Source of the DNA: Clostridium sp. 27_14
GTDB taxonomy: Bacteria > Bacillota > Clostridia > TANB77 > CAG-508
Direction of reading: 5' to 3'
NCBI GenBank assembly: GCA_001916035.1
Contig: MNRQ01000041.1
Location: 1 to 14,651, forward strand
Length of the DNA: 14,651 nucleotides
The position numbers were made by a program, and so were the translations under genes. The first letter of the stretch is position 1. Each line of letters opens with the position of its first letter. Shown here in pieces: positions 8,124 through 14,450 of the stretch. Under the pieces are notes generated by a model, which did no database searches, was not told the DNA's origin, and saw nothing but the letters and a program-made list of their open reading frames with translations.

Positions 8124-9185
8124 ATGAGAAAGAAATTTTTAATTACAGCGATAATAGCTGTAGCGTTTATAATTTTAAATATTAATACTTCAAAGGCTGC
8201 TACATATTATAAAGATGGTTTTAGTGTGACTTTGCCAGATGAATATGATACTGTAATAACAGATAGTGCAAGTGAAATAGATAAGAGAACATCAGATTAT
8301 ACTAAAGAAATATCATTCGAATCTGAAAAATATGATTGGGATATTGTAATTGATAATAATTATTTGGATATTTTAGCAGGAACACTTAGTGAATTGGGTT
8401 TTGATGTTAAAAGTAAAAAATTAGTAGAGCATGATGGATCTAAAGGGGCTAGAGTAGGGCTTGAAATGACTTACTCTGGAATGGGTATGTATATGACAGA
8501 ATATCAATTCTTATCAGATAACTATTTGTATACAATAACATTTATTGCTTTTGACTCAAATCCAATATCAGCTAATACTGAGAGTACGGTGTTAAATTCA
8601 TTTAAAATAAAAGATACAGTAAAATTATCAAATGGAATACCTTTTACAGATGTTTCAAGAAATGATTGGAGTTATTCAGCAGTAAAATATGTATATGAAA
8701 ATAAAATAATGTCAGGTTCAAATTCATATACTTTTGCACCAAATAGCAAAATAACAAGAGGAATGTTAGTAACAATGTTACACAATATGGAAAATAAGCC
8801 TTATGTGGCAGGAACAAGCAAATTTTCAGATGTAAAAAATACAAAGGAATATTATTATGTGGCAGTAAAATGGGCAGCAAAAAATAATATAGTAAGTGGA
8901 TATAGTAATGGGAAATTTGGACCAAATGATCCAATTACAAGAGAGCAATTGGCAGTAATATTAAATAATTATTGTAGATATAAAGGAAAATATAAGGCAA
9001 TACATGCAAATTTTACAAAATTTAAAGATAGCAACAAAATTTCTACTTATGCAAAATGGGGAATGAATTGGGCTATAGGAAACAAAATAATAAATGGTTC
9101 AAATGGAAAATTAAATCCACAAGGAACTGCAACAAGGGCAGAAGCGGCAGCAATGTTGAGCAATTATTGTAATGTAATAAAATAA
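8124..9185 (+). CDS. secreted protein with three SLH domains
   Basis: The 353-residue product begins with a signal peptide (MRKK, then a hydrophobic core, likely cut after SKA at residue 25). A domain of about 140 residues follows that I cannot name; its YYKDGFSVTLPDEY start and alternating strands loosely resemble the PsbP/Mog1-type fold. The C-terminal half holds three S-layer homology domains at about 171-222, 230-285 and 296-349, each with the F-x-D-V/S start and the T-R-x-x motif (ITRGM, ITREQ, ATRAE). SLH triplets anchor proteins non-covalently to pyruvylated secondary wall polymers. The pyruvyltransferase two genes upstream makes it plausible that this protein binds the glycan from the same cluster. 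The start was moved to ATG 8124. A terminator follows at 9252. Confidence 0.93.
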   Translation: MRKKFLITAIIAVAFIILNINTSKAATYYKDGFSVTLPDEYDTVITDSASEIDKRTSDYTKEISFESEKYDWDIVIDNNYLDILAGTLSELGFDVKSKKLVEHDGSKGARVGLEMTYSGMGMYMTEYQFLSDNYLYTITFIAFDSNPISANTESTVLNSFKIKDTVKLSNGIPFTDVSRNDWSYSAVKYVYENKIMSGSNSYTFAPNSKITRGMLVTMLHNMENKPYVAGTSKFSDVKNTKEYYYVAVKWAAKNNIVSGYSNGKFGPNDPITREQLAVILNNYCRYKGKYKAIHANFTKFKDSNKISTYAKWGMNWAIGNKIINGSNGKLNPQGTATRAEAAAMLSNYCNVIK

Positions 9186-9251
9186 TTTATGAAAAAGTAT
9201 GAATATTTAAAATAAAAATATTGAGGATTAATAAAAATTATAAATAAAATA

Positions 9252-9297
9252 AACCCAAACTATTAAACTTTTTGTCTAATAATTTGGGTTCATTTTA
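9252..9297. terminator. intrinsic terminator, probably bidirectional
   Basis: AACCCAAA (9252-9259) pairs with TTTGGGTT (9283-9290), extended by TATTA/TAATA (9261-9265 with 9277-9281) after one mismatch. On the + strand it is followed by CATTTTATTA. On the - strand the stem is followed by ATTTTATTTATAATT. It lies between the convergent SLH and HD genes and can serve both. Confidence 0.75.
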
Positions 9298-9350
9298 TTA
9301 TACATTATAGAGAATTCAGAGAATTTATATAATATAAAAAATGAGTTTTT

Positions 9351-9887
9351 TTATAGTTTTAAAATAAATAATCCAAAGAATAAATAAGCAAAACGAAGTA
9401 AGCGTTTTTTATAAAAATATTTACGTAGCTGAAAAGCTGCTTCATTTAAAGCACAACGTTTATCAACAATAGTTAAAATAAAGCTTTCTCTATATTTAGG
9501 AAAATGAAAAAAAGTAACAGGCCACATGTGTTTTAAAATAATATCTTTTTCTTTATCATTTAGATTAAAAAGTTTGCTGGCATTTTCATAAGCAGTAACA
9601 GGGTGAGTAAAAGCATGTAAACCTTTACGTCCATTAAGACGTTTTCTCCAATCATATAAGAAAAGGTCATGAAGCATTGCTGCTCTTGCACAAGAAAAAT
9701 AGTCTAAGTGATGTTTTTTACAGTAAAGATAGCAAAAATAAGAAGCAACCAAGCAATGTTCAAAGCAAGATGTTTGATAGTGTTGCCTATAATTTTTCAT
9801 TTTTTGAACTGTTTTATTTTCAATTATATCTTTAATAATATTTATAAAATCTTTGTCGTTTTCGATTTTTACTAATAAATCATTCAT
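9351..9887 (-). CDS. HD-domain phosphohydrolase, small
   Basis: This 178-residue protein has the metal-ligand order of the HD superfamily: H44 in SCFEHCLVAS, the H73-D74 doublet in AAMLHDLFLYDW, further histidines H91, H95 and H120, and a distal D142 in TIVDKRCA. HD proteins hydrolyse phosphoester bonds in nucleotides or signalling molecules; the substrate here is unknown. Residues 29-37 (KMKNYRQHY) and the early H44 resemble the HD-hydrolase group common in clostridia. The C-terminus is basic and then hydrophobic (LRFAYLFFGLFILKL), so it may touch the membrane. The ribosome site AGGTGG (9900-9895, - strand) stands 7 bases before the ATG. It is transcribed against the glycan cluster and apart from the genes to its right. 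Confidence 0.85.
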   Translation of the reverse strand: MNDLLVKIENDKDFINIIKDIIENKTVQKMKNYRQHYQTSCFEHCLVASYFCYLYCKKHHLDYFSCARAAMLHDLFLYDWRKRLNGRKGLHAFTHPVTAYENASKLFNLNDKEKDIILKHMWPVTFFHFPKYRESFILTIVDKRCALNEAAFQLRKYFYKKRLLRFAYLFFGLFILKL

Positions 9888-9908
9888 ATTAGGTCCACCT
9901 CTAAAATA

Positions 9909-9917
9909 ATTATAGCA
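9909..9917 (-). promoter_or_regulatory. candidate extended -10 promoter for the HD gene
   Basis: On the - strand TGCTATAAT (9917-9909) is a perfect extended -10, with only a weak T-rich -35 region. Transcription would start close to 9902, leaving a very short leader that begins at the ribosome site. Confidence 0.35.
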
Positions 9918-10070
9918 TAAACTTTAGAAAAAATAAATAAAAATTCTCAGTTTAGATTATAATGAATATTTAAGGTAATTTTGAAAATAATTGACAGAAA
10001 AAATTAAGATATTTTCGAAAATTGATATAGAATTTTAATACTTTTCTAAAGATAATTTTATATAAAAGAA
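9918..10070. other. gene-free AT-rich intergenic stretch
   Basis: This is the first part of a 574-bp gap between the HD gene and the phosphatase gene. I see no open frame of note. TTGACA occurs at 9991-9996, but no -10 at normal spacing follows (the nearest TATAGAAT is at 10026). The rest of the gap is filled by the repeats, the hairpin and the promoter listed separately. Confidence 0.6.
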
Positions 10071-10164
10071 GAACAAAAGCGGACATTAATAACATTGGCA
10101 CTTATTAGAACATTTTAAAGTCCGCGTCTTTGTTCGTGCGCGAAAATTTATGAAATAAATTTTC
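10071..10164 (+). repeat. structured dispersed repeat, copy B
   Basis: Arms GAACAAAAGCGGAC (10071-10084) and GTCCGCGTCTTTGTTC (10120-10135) enclose ATTAATA plus a 27-base loop. Then come GTGCGCG and a 9-bp hairpin, GAAAATTTA/TAAATTTTC (10142-10150 with 10156-10164). The 72 bases 10074-10145 recur exactly at 10191-10262 in copy C, while the second hairpin differs between the copies yet stays self-complementary. Copy A at 4326-4417 is the same element in reverse. Confidence 0.85.
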
Positions 10165-10170
10165 TGTGGA

Positions 10171-10189
10171 AGAACTTTCCTACAATATA
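10171..10189 (+). repeat. 19-bp spacer repeat, first copy
   Basis: The 19 bases match 10316-10334 at 18 positions (C at 10183, G at 10328). The second copy is the right arm of the long hairpin at 10293-10338, so the module between and after the structured repeats was probably duplicated together with them. Confidence 0.7.
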
Positions 10190-10279
10190 ACAAAAGCGGA
10201 CATTAATAACATTGGCACTTATTAGAACATTTTAAAGTCCGCGTCTTTGTTCGTGCGCGAAATTTGCAAAGCAAATATC
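10189..10279 (+). repeat. structured dispersed repeat, copy C (tandem to B)
   Basis: This is the tandem partner of copy B at a 117-bp offset, starting AACAAAAGCGGAC (10189-10201) with the right arm at 10237-10252. Its second hairpin, GAAATTTGC (10259-10267) with GCAAATATC (10271-10279), has one mismatch and is closer to that of copy A than to that of copy B. The exact 72-base identity with B points to recent duplication or gene conversion. Confidence 0.85.
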
Positions 10280-10292
10280 GCGGCCTTGTTAT

Positions 10293-10338
10293 TTTTTATA
10301 TTCTAGGAAGTTCGGAGAACTTTCCTAGAATATAAAAA
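10293..10338. repeat. long inverted repeat (hairpin)
   Basis: A perfect 17-bp stem (10293-10309 with 10322-10338) is extended inwards by GTTC/GAAC (10310-10313 with 10317-10320) with one bulged T at 10321 and a GGA loop. It follows repeat copy C and lies about 50 bp before the -35 of the promoter at 10391. The flanks are A/T-rich on both sides, so a terminator role for readthrough from either side is possible but not clear. Confidence 0.8.
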
Positions 10339-10390
10339 TATTTTTAGTTTCAAAAAAATACAAAAAGCGTCAAAAAATTCTAAAAAAGTA

Positions 10391-10419
10391 TTGAAAAAAC
10401 TTTTTCAAACATATATACT
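10391..10419 (+). promoter_or_regulatory. promoter for the phosphatase-glmM unit, with near-palindrome over the -35
   Basis: TTGAAA (10391-10396) and TATACT (10414-10419) are spaced by 17 bp, a near-consensus sigma-A promoter 42 bp before the ATG. The -35 is part of a near-perfect palindrome, TTGAAAAA-AC-TTTTTCAA (10391-10408), which is well placed for a repressor site. Confidence 0.7.
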
Positions 10420-10461
10420 ATAACGGTAACATTAAAAGAAAGAAGAAAGGGAAGACCAAAG

Positions 10462-11247
10462 ATGATAGATTTTCATACACATATATTACCAAATATAGAT
10501 AATGGGTCTAGGAATATAGAAGAAACATTTAATCTAATAAAAGAAGCAAAAGAAGCAGGTTTTGAAGGTATAGTATTAACATCACATTATAAAGAAGGAT
10601 ATTATGAAACAGATACACCAGAAAGAGAAGTATGGGTAAATGCAATAACAGAAAATTTACGAGCAAAAGGAATAGATATAAAAGTATATTTAGCAAATGA
10701 AATATATATAACAGATAACATGATGGAATTATTAGAAGCGGGAAAAGCTTCAACAATAAACAATACATGTTATGTATTAATAGATTTACCATTAGATGAA
10801 GAACCAATGAATTTATACCAAGTAATATATTCATTACAAGAGAATAAACTAATACCAGTAATAGCACACCCAGAAAGATATGAATTTATCCAAAAAGAAC
10901 CAGAATTTGTATATGAATTAATAGAAAAAGGCTGTTATATGCAAGCAAACTATGGTAGTATTTTAGGGCAATATGGAAGAAAATCACAATTAATAGTAAA
11001 AAAACTTTTGGAAAATCATTCTATACATTTTTTAGGAAGTGATGTTCATAGGCAAGGAACAATATATCCAAAAATGTCTGAAGCTTTGCTAGAAATAGAA
11101 AATATAATAGGAAAAGATAAATTAAAAGAGTTAACAACAATAAATCCAAAATTAGCATTAGGAAATAAAAGGATAGATATTGACACACCTTATGAATCAA
11201 AATTATCTTTTAAAGAAAAAATAAAAATGTATATAAAAAGTTACTAA
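10462..11247 (+). CDS. CpsB/CapC (YwqE)-type PHP tyrosine-protein phosphatase
   Basis: The 261-residue protein has the full set of PHP metal ligands seen in CpsB/YwqE: DFHTHILP (H5, H7), SHY (H42), ANE (E80), AHPERY (H136-R139) and GSDVHR (D194, H196). Length and order match the bacterial manganese-dependent tyrosine phosphatases that dephosphorylate the BY-kinase (CpsD/EpsB type) controlling capsule chain length and export. It is cytoplasmic; no membrane segment is visible. It normally sits in an operon with a CpsC/CpsD modulator-kinase pair, but neither is in this window, so the kinase must be elsewhere or absent. The promoter at 10391 precedes it and glmM follows after 29 bp, so both are probably cotranscribed. 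Confidence 0.93.
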   Translation: MIDFHTHILPNIDNGSRNIEETFNLIKEAKEAGFEGIVLTSHYKEGYYETDTPEREVWVNAITENLRAKGIDIKVYLANEIYITDNMMELLEAGKASTINNTCYVLIDLPLDEEPMNLYQVIYSLQENKLIPVIAHPERYEFIQKEPEFVYELIEKGCYMQANYGSILGQYGRKSQLIVKKLLENHSIHFLGSDVHRQGTIYPKMSEALLEIENIIGKDKLKELTTINPKLALGNKRIDIDTPYESKLSFKEKIKMYIKSY

Positions 11248-11276
11248 AATGGGTGTAATGAAAGGAATGAAAAGCT

Positions 11277-12641
11277 ATGAGAAAATATTTTGGAACAGAT
11301 GGAATCAGAAGGATAGCAAACACAGAACTAACTCCAGAGTTAGTATATAAAGTTGCAAAATCAGGAGCTTATGTTTTATCAAAACACACAGACCATGTAC
11401 CAACGATACTAATAGGGAGAGATACAAGATTGTCAGGTACATTAATAGAAAGTGCAATGGTAGCAGGATTTTTAAGTTATGGTGCAAATGTAAAGTTATT
11501 AGGAGTAATACCAACACCAGCAGTGGCATATTTAACAAGAAAATTAAAAGCAGATGCAAGTGTGGTAATATCAGCATCACATAACACTTATGAATTTAAT
11601 GGTATAAAATTTTTTAGTAACAAAGGAATGAAAATACCAGATTCATTAGAAGAAGAGATTGAAGAAGTAATGGAATCTGGAAAAATTGAGGAATTAACAG
11701 CTGTAAGAGATAAAATAGGTATTTATGAAAATTGTGAAGATTTAATAGATGAATATGTATATTTTTTTAGAAAAAATTTTGACACAAATATGGAAAAAAT
11801 ATATAAAGATGATTTTGTAATAGGAATAGATACAGCAAATGGGGCAACATATAAGGTAGTAGAAAAGATATTCACATCATTAGGGATAAGATATAAAATA
11901 ATTAATAACAATCCAAATGGAATAAATATAAATGATAAATGTGGTTCAACACATATAGAATTTTTACAGAAATATGTAGTGGAAAATAATTTAAGTATGG
12001 GATTTGCTTATGATGGTGATGGTGATAGATGTTTAGCTGTTGATGAAAATGGAAATATAATAGATGGTGATAAAATAATTGCAATAATATCAAGATATTT
12101 GAAAGAAAAAGGAAGGCTATCACAAGATACAATAGTTGCAACAGTAATGAGCAATCTAGGATTGCATAAATATGCAGAACAATCAAATTTACATTTACAA
12201 CAAACACAAGTTGGAGATAGATATGTATTAGAAGAAATGTTAAAAAATGGATATAATCTCGGTGGAGAACAATCAGGACATATTATTTTATTAGATTATA
12301 ATCCAACAGGTGATGGAATATTAACGTCAGTGATGTTAATTCAAGCAGTATTAGAAGCAAACAAAAAAGCTTCTGAAATGGCAGAAATAATAAAGCTATA
12401 TCCACAAGTATTGGTAAATGCTAAAGTAAATTCAGAAAAAAAATATGATTATGATAAAAACGAAAAAATACAAGAAGCTATTAAAAAATTGGAAAAAGAA
12501 TTTGCCGGTAATGGAAGAGTATTAATAAGACCATCTGGTACAGAGCCATTAGTTAGAGTTATGATAGAAGGAGAAAATCAGCAAGATATTACAAAAAAAG
12601 CTAAAGATATGGCGAGTTTAATAGAAGAAAATATGATGTAG
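11277..12641 (+). CDS. glmM: phosphoglucosamine mutase
   Basis: GlmM converts glucosamine-6-phosphate to glucosamine-1-phosphate for UDP-GlcNAc synthesis, feeding peptidoglycan and surface glycans in the cytoplasm. The 454-residue length is typical. Visible motifs are the N-terminal KYFGTDGIRRIAN (3-15), the catalytic phosphoserine loop SASHN (99-103, S101), the metal site DGDGDR (246-251), GGEQSGH (329-335) for substrate, and RPSGTEP (418-424) for phosphate binding. The residue after SASHN is T where P is usual; the rest of that loop, EFNGIKFF, is kept. AAAGGA lies 10 bases before ATG. It follows the phosphatase gene by 29 bp and is followed by a fresh promoter, so it is probably the last gene of its unit. 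Confidence 0.97.
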   Translation: MRKYFGTDGIRRIANTELTPELVYKVAKSGAYVLSKHTDHVPTILIGRDTRLSGTLIESAMVAGFLSYGANVKLLGVIPTPAVAYLTRKLKADASVVISASHNTYEFNGIKFFSNKGMKIPDSLEEEIEEVMESGKIEELTAVRDKIGIYENCEDLIDEYVYFFRKNFDTNMEKIYKDDFVIGIDTANGATYKVVEKIFTSLGIRYKIINNNPNGININDKCGSTHIEFLQKYVVENNLSMGFAYDGDGDRCLAVDENGNIIDGDKIIAIISRYLKEKGRLSQDTIVATVMSNLGLHKYAEQSNLHLQQTQVGDRYVLEEMLKNGYNLGGEQSGHIILLDYNPTGDGILTSVMLIQAVLEANKKASEMAEIIKLYPQVLVNAKVNSEKKYDYDKNEKIQEAIKKLEKEFAGNGRVLIRPSGTEPLVRVMIEGENQQDITKKAKDMASLIEENMM

Positions 12642-12694
12642 TTTTTTGTAACAATACTGAAATAAAAATGTAAACAAAAAGTAATAAAAAAAAC

Positions 12695-12723
12695 TTGAAG
12701 AAAAGTATAATAAATGTTATATT
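12695..12723 (+). promoter_or_regulatory. promoter for the small membrane protein gene
   Basis: TTGAAG (12695-12700) and TATATT (12718-12723) are separated by 17 bp, 37 bp upstream of the ATG. No convincing terminator separates it from glmM, so readthrough is possible as well. Confidence 0.55.
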
Positions 12724-12760
12724 ATAAAAAGAGGAACAAAAGAGAAGGGGGAATTTTAGC

Positions 12761-13099
12761 ATGTTTGTTTTTGACATATCAAATCCACTAACATTAGTAC
12801 TAATGCTAGTAATAATGATTTTATTGATTTTTTTAGCACAGGAAGTTAAGAAAAGTTATATAGCAGCAATACCTCTATTTGCATCATTAATATTAATATT
12901 AGTGCATGGAATACACTTATTTACATTACCAAAAGAATATCAAGATTTAATACCAGTATTATCAAGATGTTTAGTCGTAGACTTTTTATTTGTAGGGATA
13001 TCATTTTTTGGATATTTATGGGTAGATGATATAGAAGCAAAAGAAAAGGGAATCAAGAGTGTAGATGATAGTATGGAATGGTTTTGGAGAAATATATAA
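12761..13099 (+). CDS. small three-helix membrane protein, function unknown
   Basis: I do not recognise the family. The 112 residues form three hydrophobic segments at about 9-27, 33-54 and 70-88. A loop KEVQ/KKSY-type basic turn follows the first helix, and an acidic, soluble C-terminal tail (WVDDIEAKEKGIKSVDDSMEWFW) follows the third. There is no signal peptide cleavage site, so it is probably an inner-membrane protein. It has a strong ribosome site (AGAAGGGGGAA, 12743-12753), its own promoter and its own terminator, which argues that it is a real and separately expressed gene. It stands next to glmM and convergent to the sortase, but position alone does not reveal a role. Confidence 0.8.
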   Translation: MFVFDISNPLTLVLMLVIMILLIFLAQEVKKSYIAAIPLFASLILILVHGIHLFTLPKEYQDLIPVLSRCLVVDFLFVGISFFGYLWVDDIEAKEKGIKSVDDSMEWFWRNI

Positions 13100-13125
13100 T
13101 AGTATATAAAAATAAGGGTATATAA

Positions 13126-13170
13126 AAAATAAGAGTTAAAGATTAAAGGTTAATTTTTAACTCTTATTTT
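13126..13170. terminator. intrinsic terminator, bidirectional
   Basis: A 13-bp perfect stem, AATAAGAGTTAAA (13128-13140) with TTTAACTCTTATT (13156-13168), is flanked by an A-run on the left and TT on the right and extends by two A-T pairs. It lies between the convergent membrane-protein and sortase genes. The U-tracts come from the outer A-T pairs, so it can work in both directions. Confidence 0.75.
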
Positions 13171-13240
13171 AGTTTGAACTAAATAAATATATTATATATT
13201 TTTATTATATAAATGAAAGTTTATATAATTTTATTTAACT

Positions 13241-14041
13241 TTAGAATGAGCCTTTAATAATAATGCGATTATTATTGATATTGTTACAAGTAATTAAAGT
13301 CAATTCATTAAAATTGTTAGAAGATATGGGAGATAAATCATCTGTTTTTACTTCATAGTTGGCAAAAACAGAGTATATATATTCATGTTTTTTATTATCG
13401 TAAATATATATTTTATCTTCTTTTTTTAGTTTAGAAATATTGCTAAAAAAAAGATTATTATTATAATTATGTCCAGCAATGCATAAATTGTTTTTTTCTG
13501 GAGGCATTTTGCCACTGAAAATGCATGGAGCTATTTTTAGAGTTTCATCATCAAGAATGGAGAAGATAGGATAGGAAATGTTTAGGCTTGGAATTTTAAT
13601 TTCACCAATAACGTATTTTTTAGTGTAATAATTTTTTTGTGATAAATCTTTATAGTTTGTGAAAAGAGAATCATTTGAATATAATTTTAGAGTTTGGTAG
13701 TTATAAGCAATACGATTACTACTTTTTTTGTTTTGGTTTAAAATATATAAATGATGCATATAAAATGAAAATAATATAAAAGCAAAACAAGTAGAAAAAC
13801 TAAAGAGATATGTCATTTTTTTAGCAATAAGTTTTGTGTGTTGTTTTTTTTCGGTGTGTGTTTGAGTATCATTAAACTCTTGATTTTGGTTATTATAATT
13901 GATGTTATGTGTATGGATATTGCTACTGGATTTTTGTCTGAGATTGTTTTTGAAATTTTTAATTGTAGAAATATGGGGGGTAGAGTTTATCTTATTGCTT
14001 TTTTTGTTTTTTGAATCTGCACTTATTAAAATTTGGTTCAT
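13241..14041 (-). CDS. sortase with long asparagine/lysine-rich N-terminal tail
   Basis: The C-terminal half is a sortase: GEIKIPSLNISYPIF (146-160), the catalytic histidine in IAGHNY (H191), the catalytic cysteine in LTLITCNN (C252) and the arginine seven residues later (R259 in NNNRIIIKG). These three residues are the transpeptidase triad that cleaves LPxTG-like signals and links proteins to the wall. One membrane helix lies at about 76-95. Before it is an unusual cytoplasmic tail of 75 residues, rich in N, K, Q, H and S and of low complexity. The spacing of H and C fits classes D or E better than B, but the class is uncertain. AGAAAGGA (14057-14050, - strand) supports the start. No LPxTG substrate is encoded in the window. 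Confidence 0.9.
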   Translation of the reverse strand: MNQILISADSKNKKSNKINSTPHISTIKNFKNNLRQKSSSNIHTHNINYNNQNQEFNDTQTHTEKKQHTKLIAKKMTYLFSFSTCFAFILFSFYMHHLYILNQNKKSSNRIAYNYQTLKLYSNDSLFTNYKDLSQKNYYTKKYVIGEIKIPSLNISYPIFSILDDETLKIAPCIFSGKMPPEKNNLCIAGHNYNNNLFFSNISKLKKEDKIYIYDNKKHEYIYSVFANYEVKTDDLSPISSNNFNELTLITCNNINNNRIIIKGSF

Positions 14042-14173
14042 TTTAAAAATCCTTTCTAAGAATTTTTTATATATTTTAATATGTGAGTTTTGAGTGATTT
14101 TTATACGAAATATGTAAAATGTTATTTCTTAAAAAATTAAAAAAATTAAAAAAATCAAAGGAGAAATTTAAAA

Positions 14174-14401
14174 ATGTACCAAGAAAAAAAGAAAACAGGA
14201 GGGATTACATTAATAGCATTAGTAATTACAGTAATAATGTTAATACTGGCAGGGGTAATGGTAAAGAGCTCAACAGAATTTATAACAGCAGCAGAAATAA
14301 TGGCAGAGCAATACTATGGAGAGGAAGTTTTAAATTACAATAAAGAAAATTTGACATGCAAAATGCAAAAGAAGAATAAAGAAAAAAGTATTGATATTTA
14401 A
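14174..14401 (+). CDS. very short pilin-like protein (type IV prepilin N-terminus)
   Basis: The 75 residues begin with a basic leader KKKTGG, then the hydrophobic stretch ITLIALVITVIMLILAGV, which is the prepilin N-terminus with processing expected between G10 and I11. Position +5 is alanine where classical pilins have glutamate, as is common in the GITLIALV proteins of gut clostridia. Those proteins are normally well over 100 residues; here only about 45 residues follow the helix, ending in a lysine-rich tail, so this is either a truncated copy or a genuine mini-pilin. The ribosome site AAAGGAG (14157-14163) is good. It is divergent from the sortase gene. No prepilin peptidase or pilus motor gene is in the window. 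Confidence 0.65.
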   Translation: MYQEKKKTGGITLIALVITVIMLILAGVMVKSSTEFITAAEIMAEQYYGEEVLNYNKENLTCKMQKKNKEKSIDI

Positions 14402-14419
14402 AAAATAATATAGTAAAAT
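14391..14419 (+). promoter_or_regulatory. promoter for the AAA-ATPase-like gene
   Basis: TTGATA (14391-14396) and TAAAAT (14414-14419) are separated by 17 bp. The -35 overlaps the last codons of the pilin-like gene, and the ATG of the next gene is 32 bp downstream. Confidence 0.5.
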
Positions 14420-14450
14420 AAAGACATCAAAGTAAGGAGCGTGAAAAGAT

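Noticed and set aside
9991..10033. TTGACA at 9991 with TATAGAAT at 10026 as a promoter
   Set aside because: The spacing of 29 bp is far from 16-18 bp, and a better promoter lies at 10391.
10071..10279. CRISPR-like array in the tandem repeats
   Set aside because: Only two units with a 117-bp offset, the 'spacer' is itself repeated, and no cas gene is present.
13205..13228. AT-only hairpin (TTATATAAA/TTTATATAA) before the sortase stop
   Set aside because: The stem has no G-C pair, and a clear terminator already lies at 13126-13170, so function is not supported.
14119..14343. Overlapping 74-codon frame under the pilin-like gene
   Set aside because: It has no ribosome site and a K/N-rich composition; the frame at 14174 has both a ribosome site and the pilin motif.
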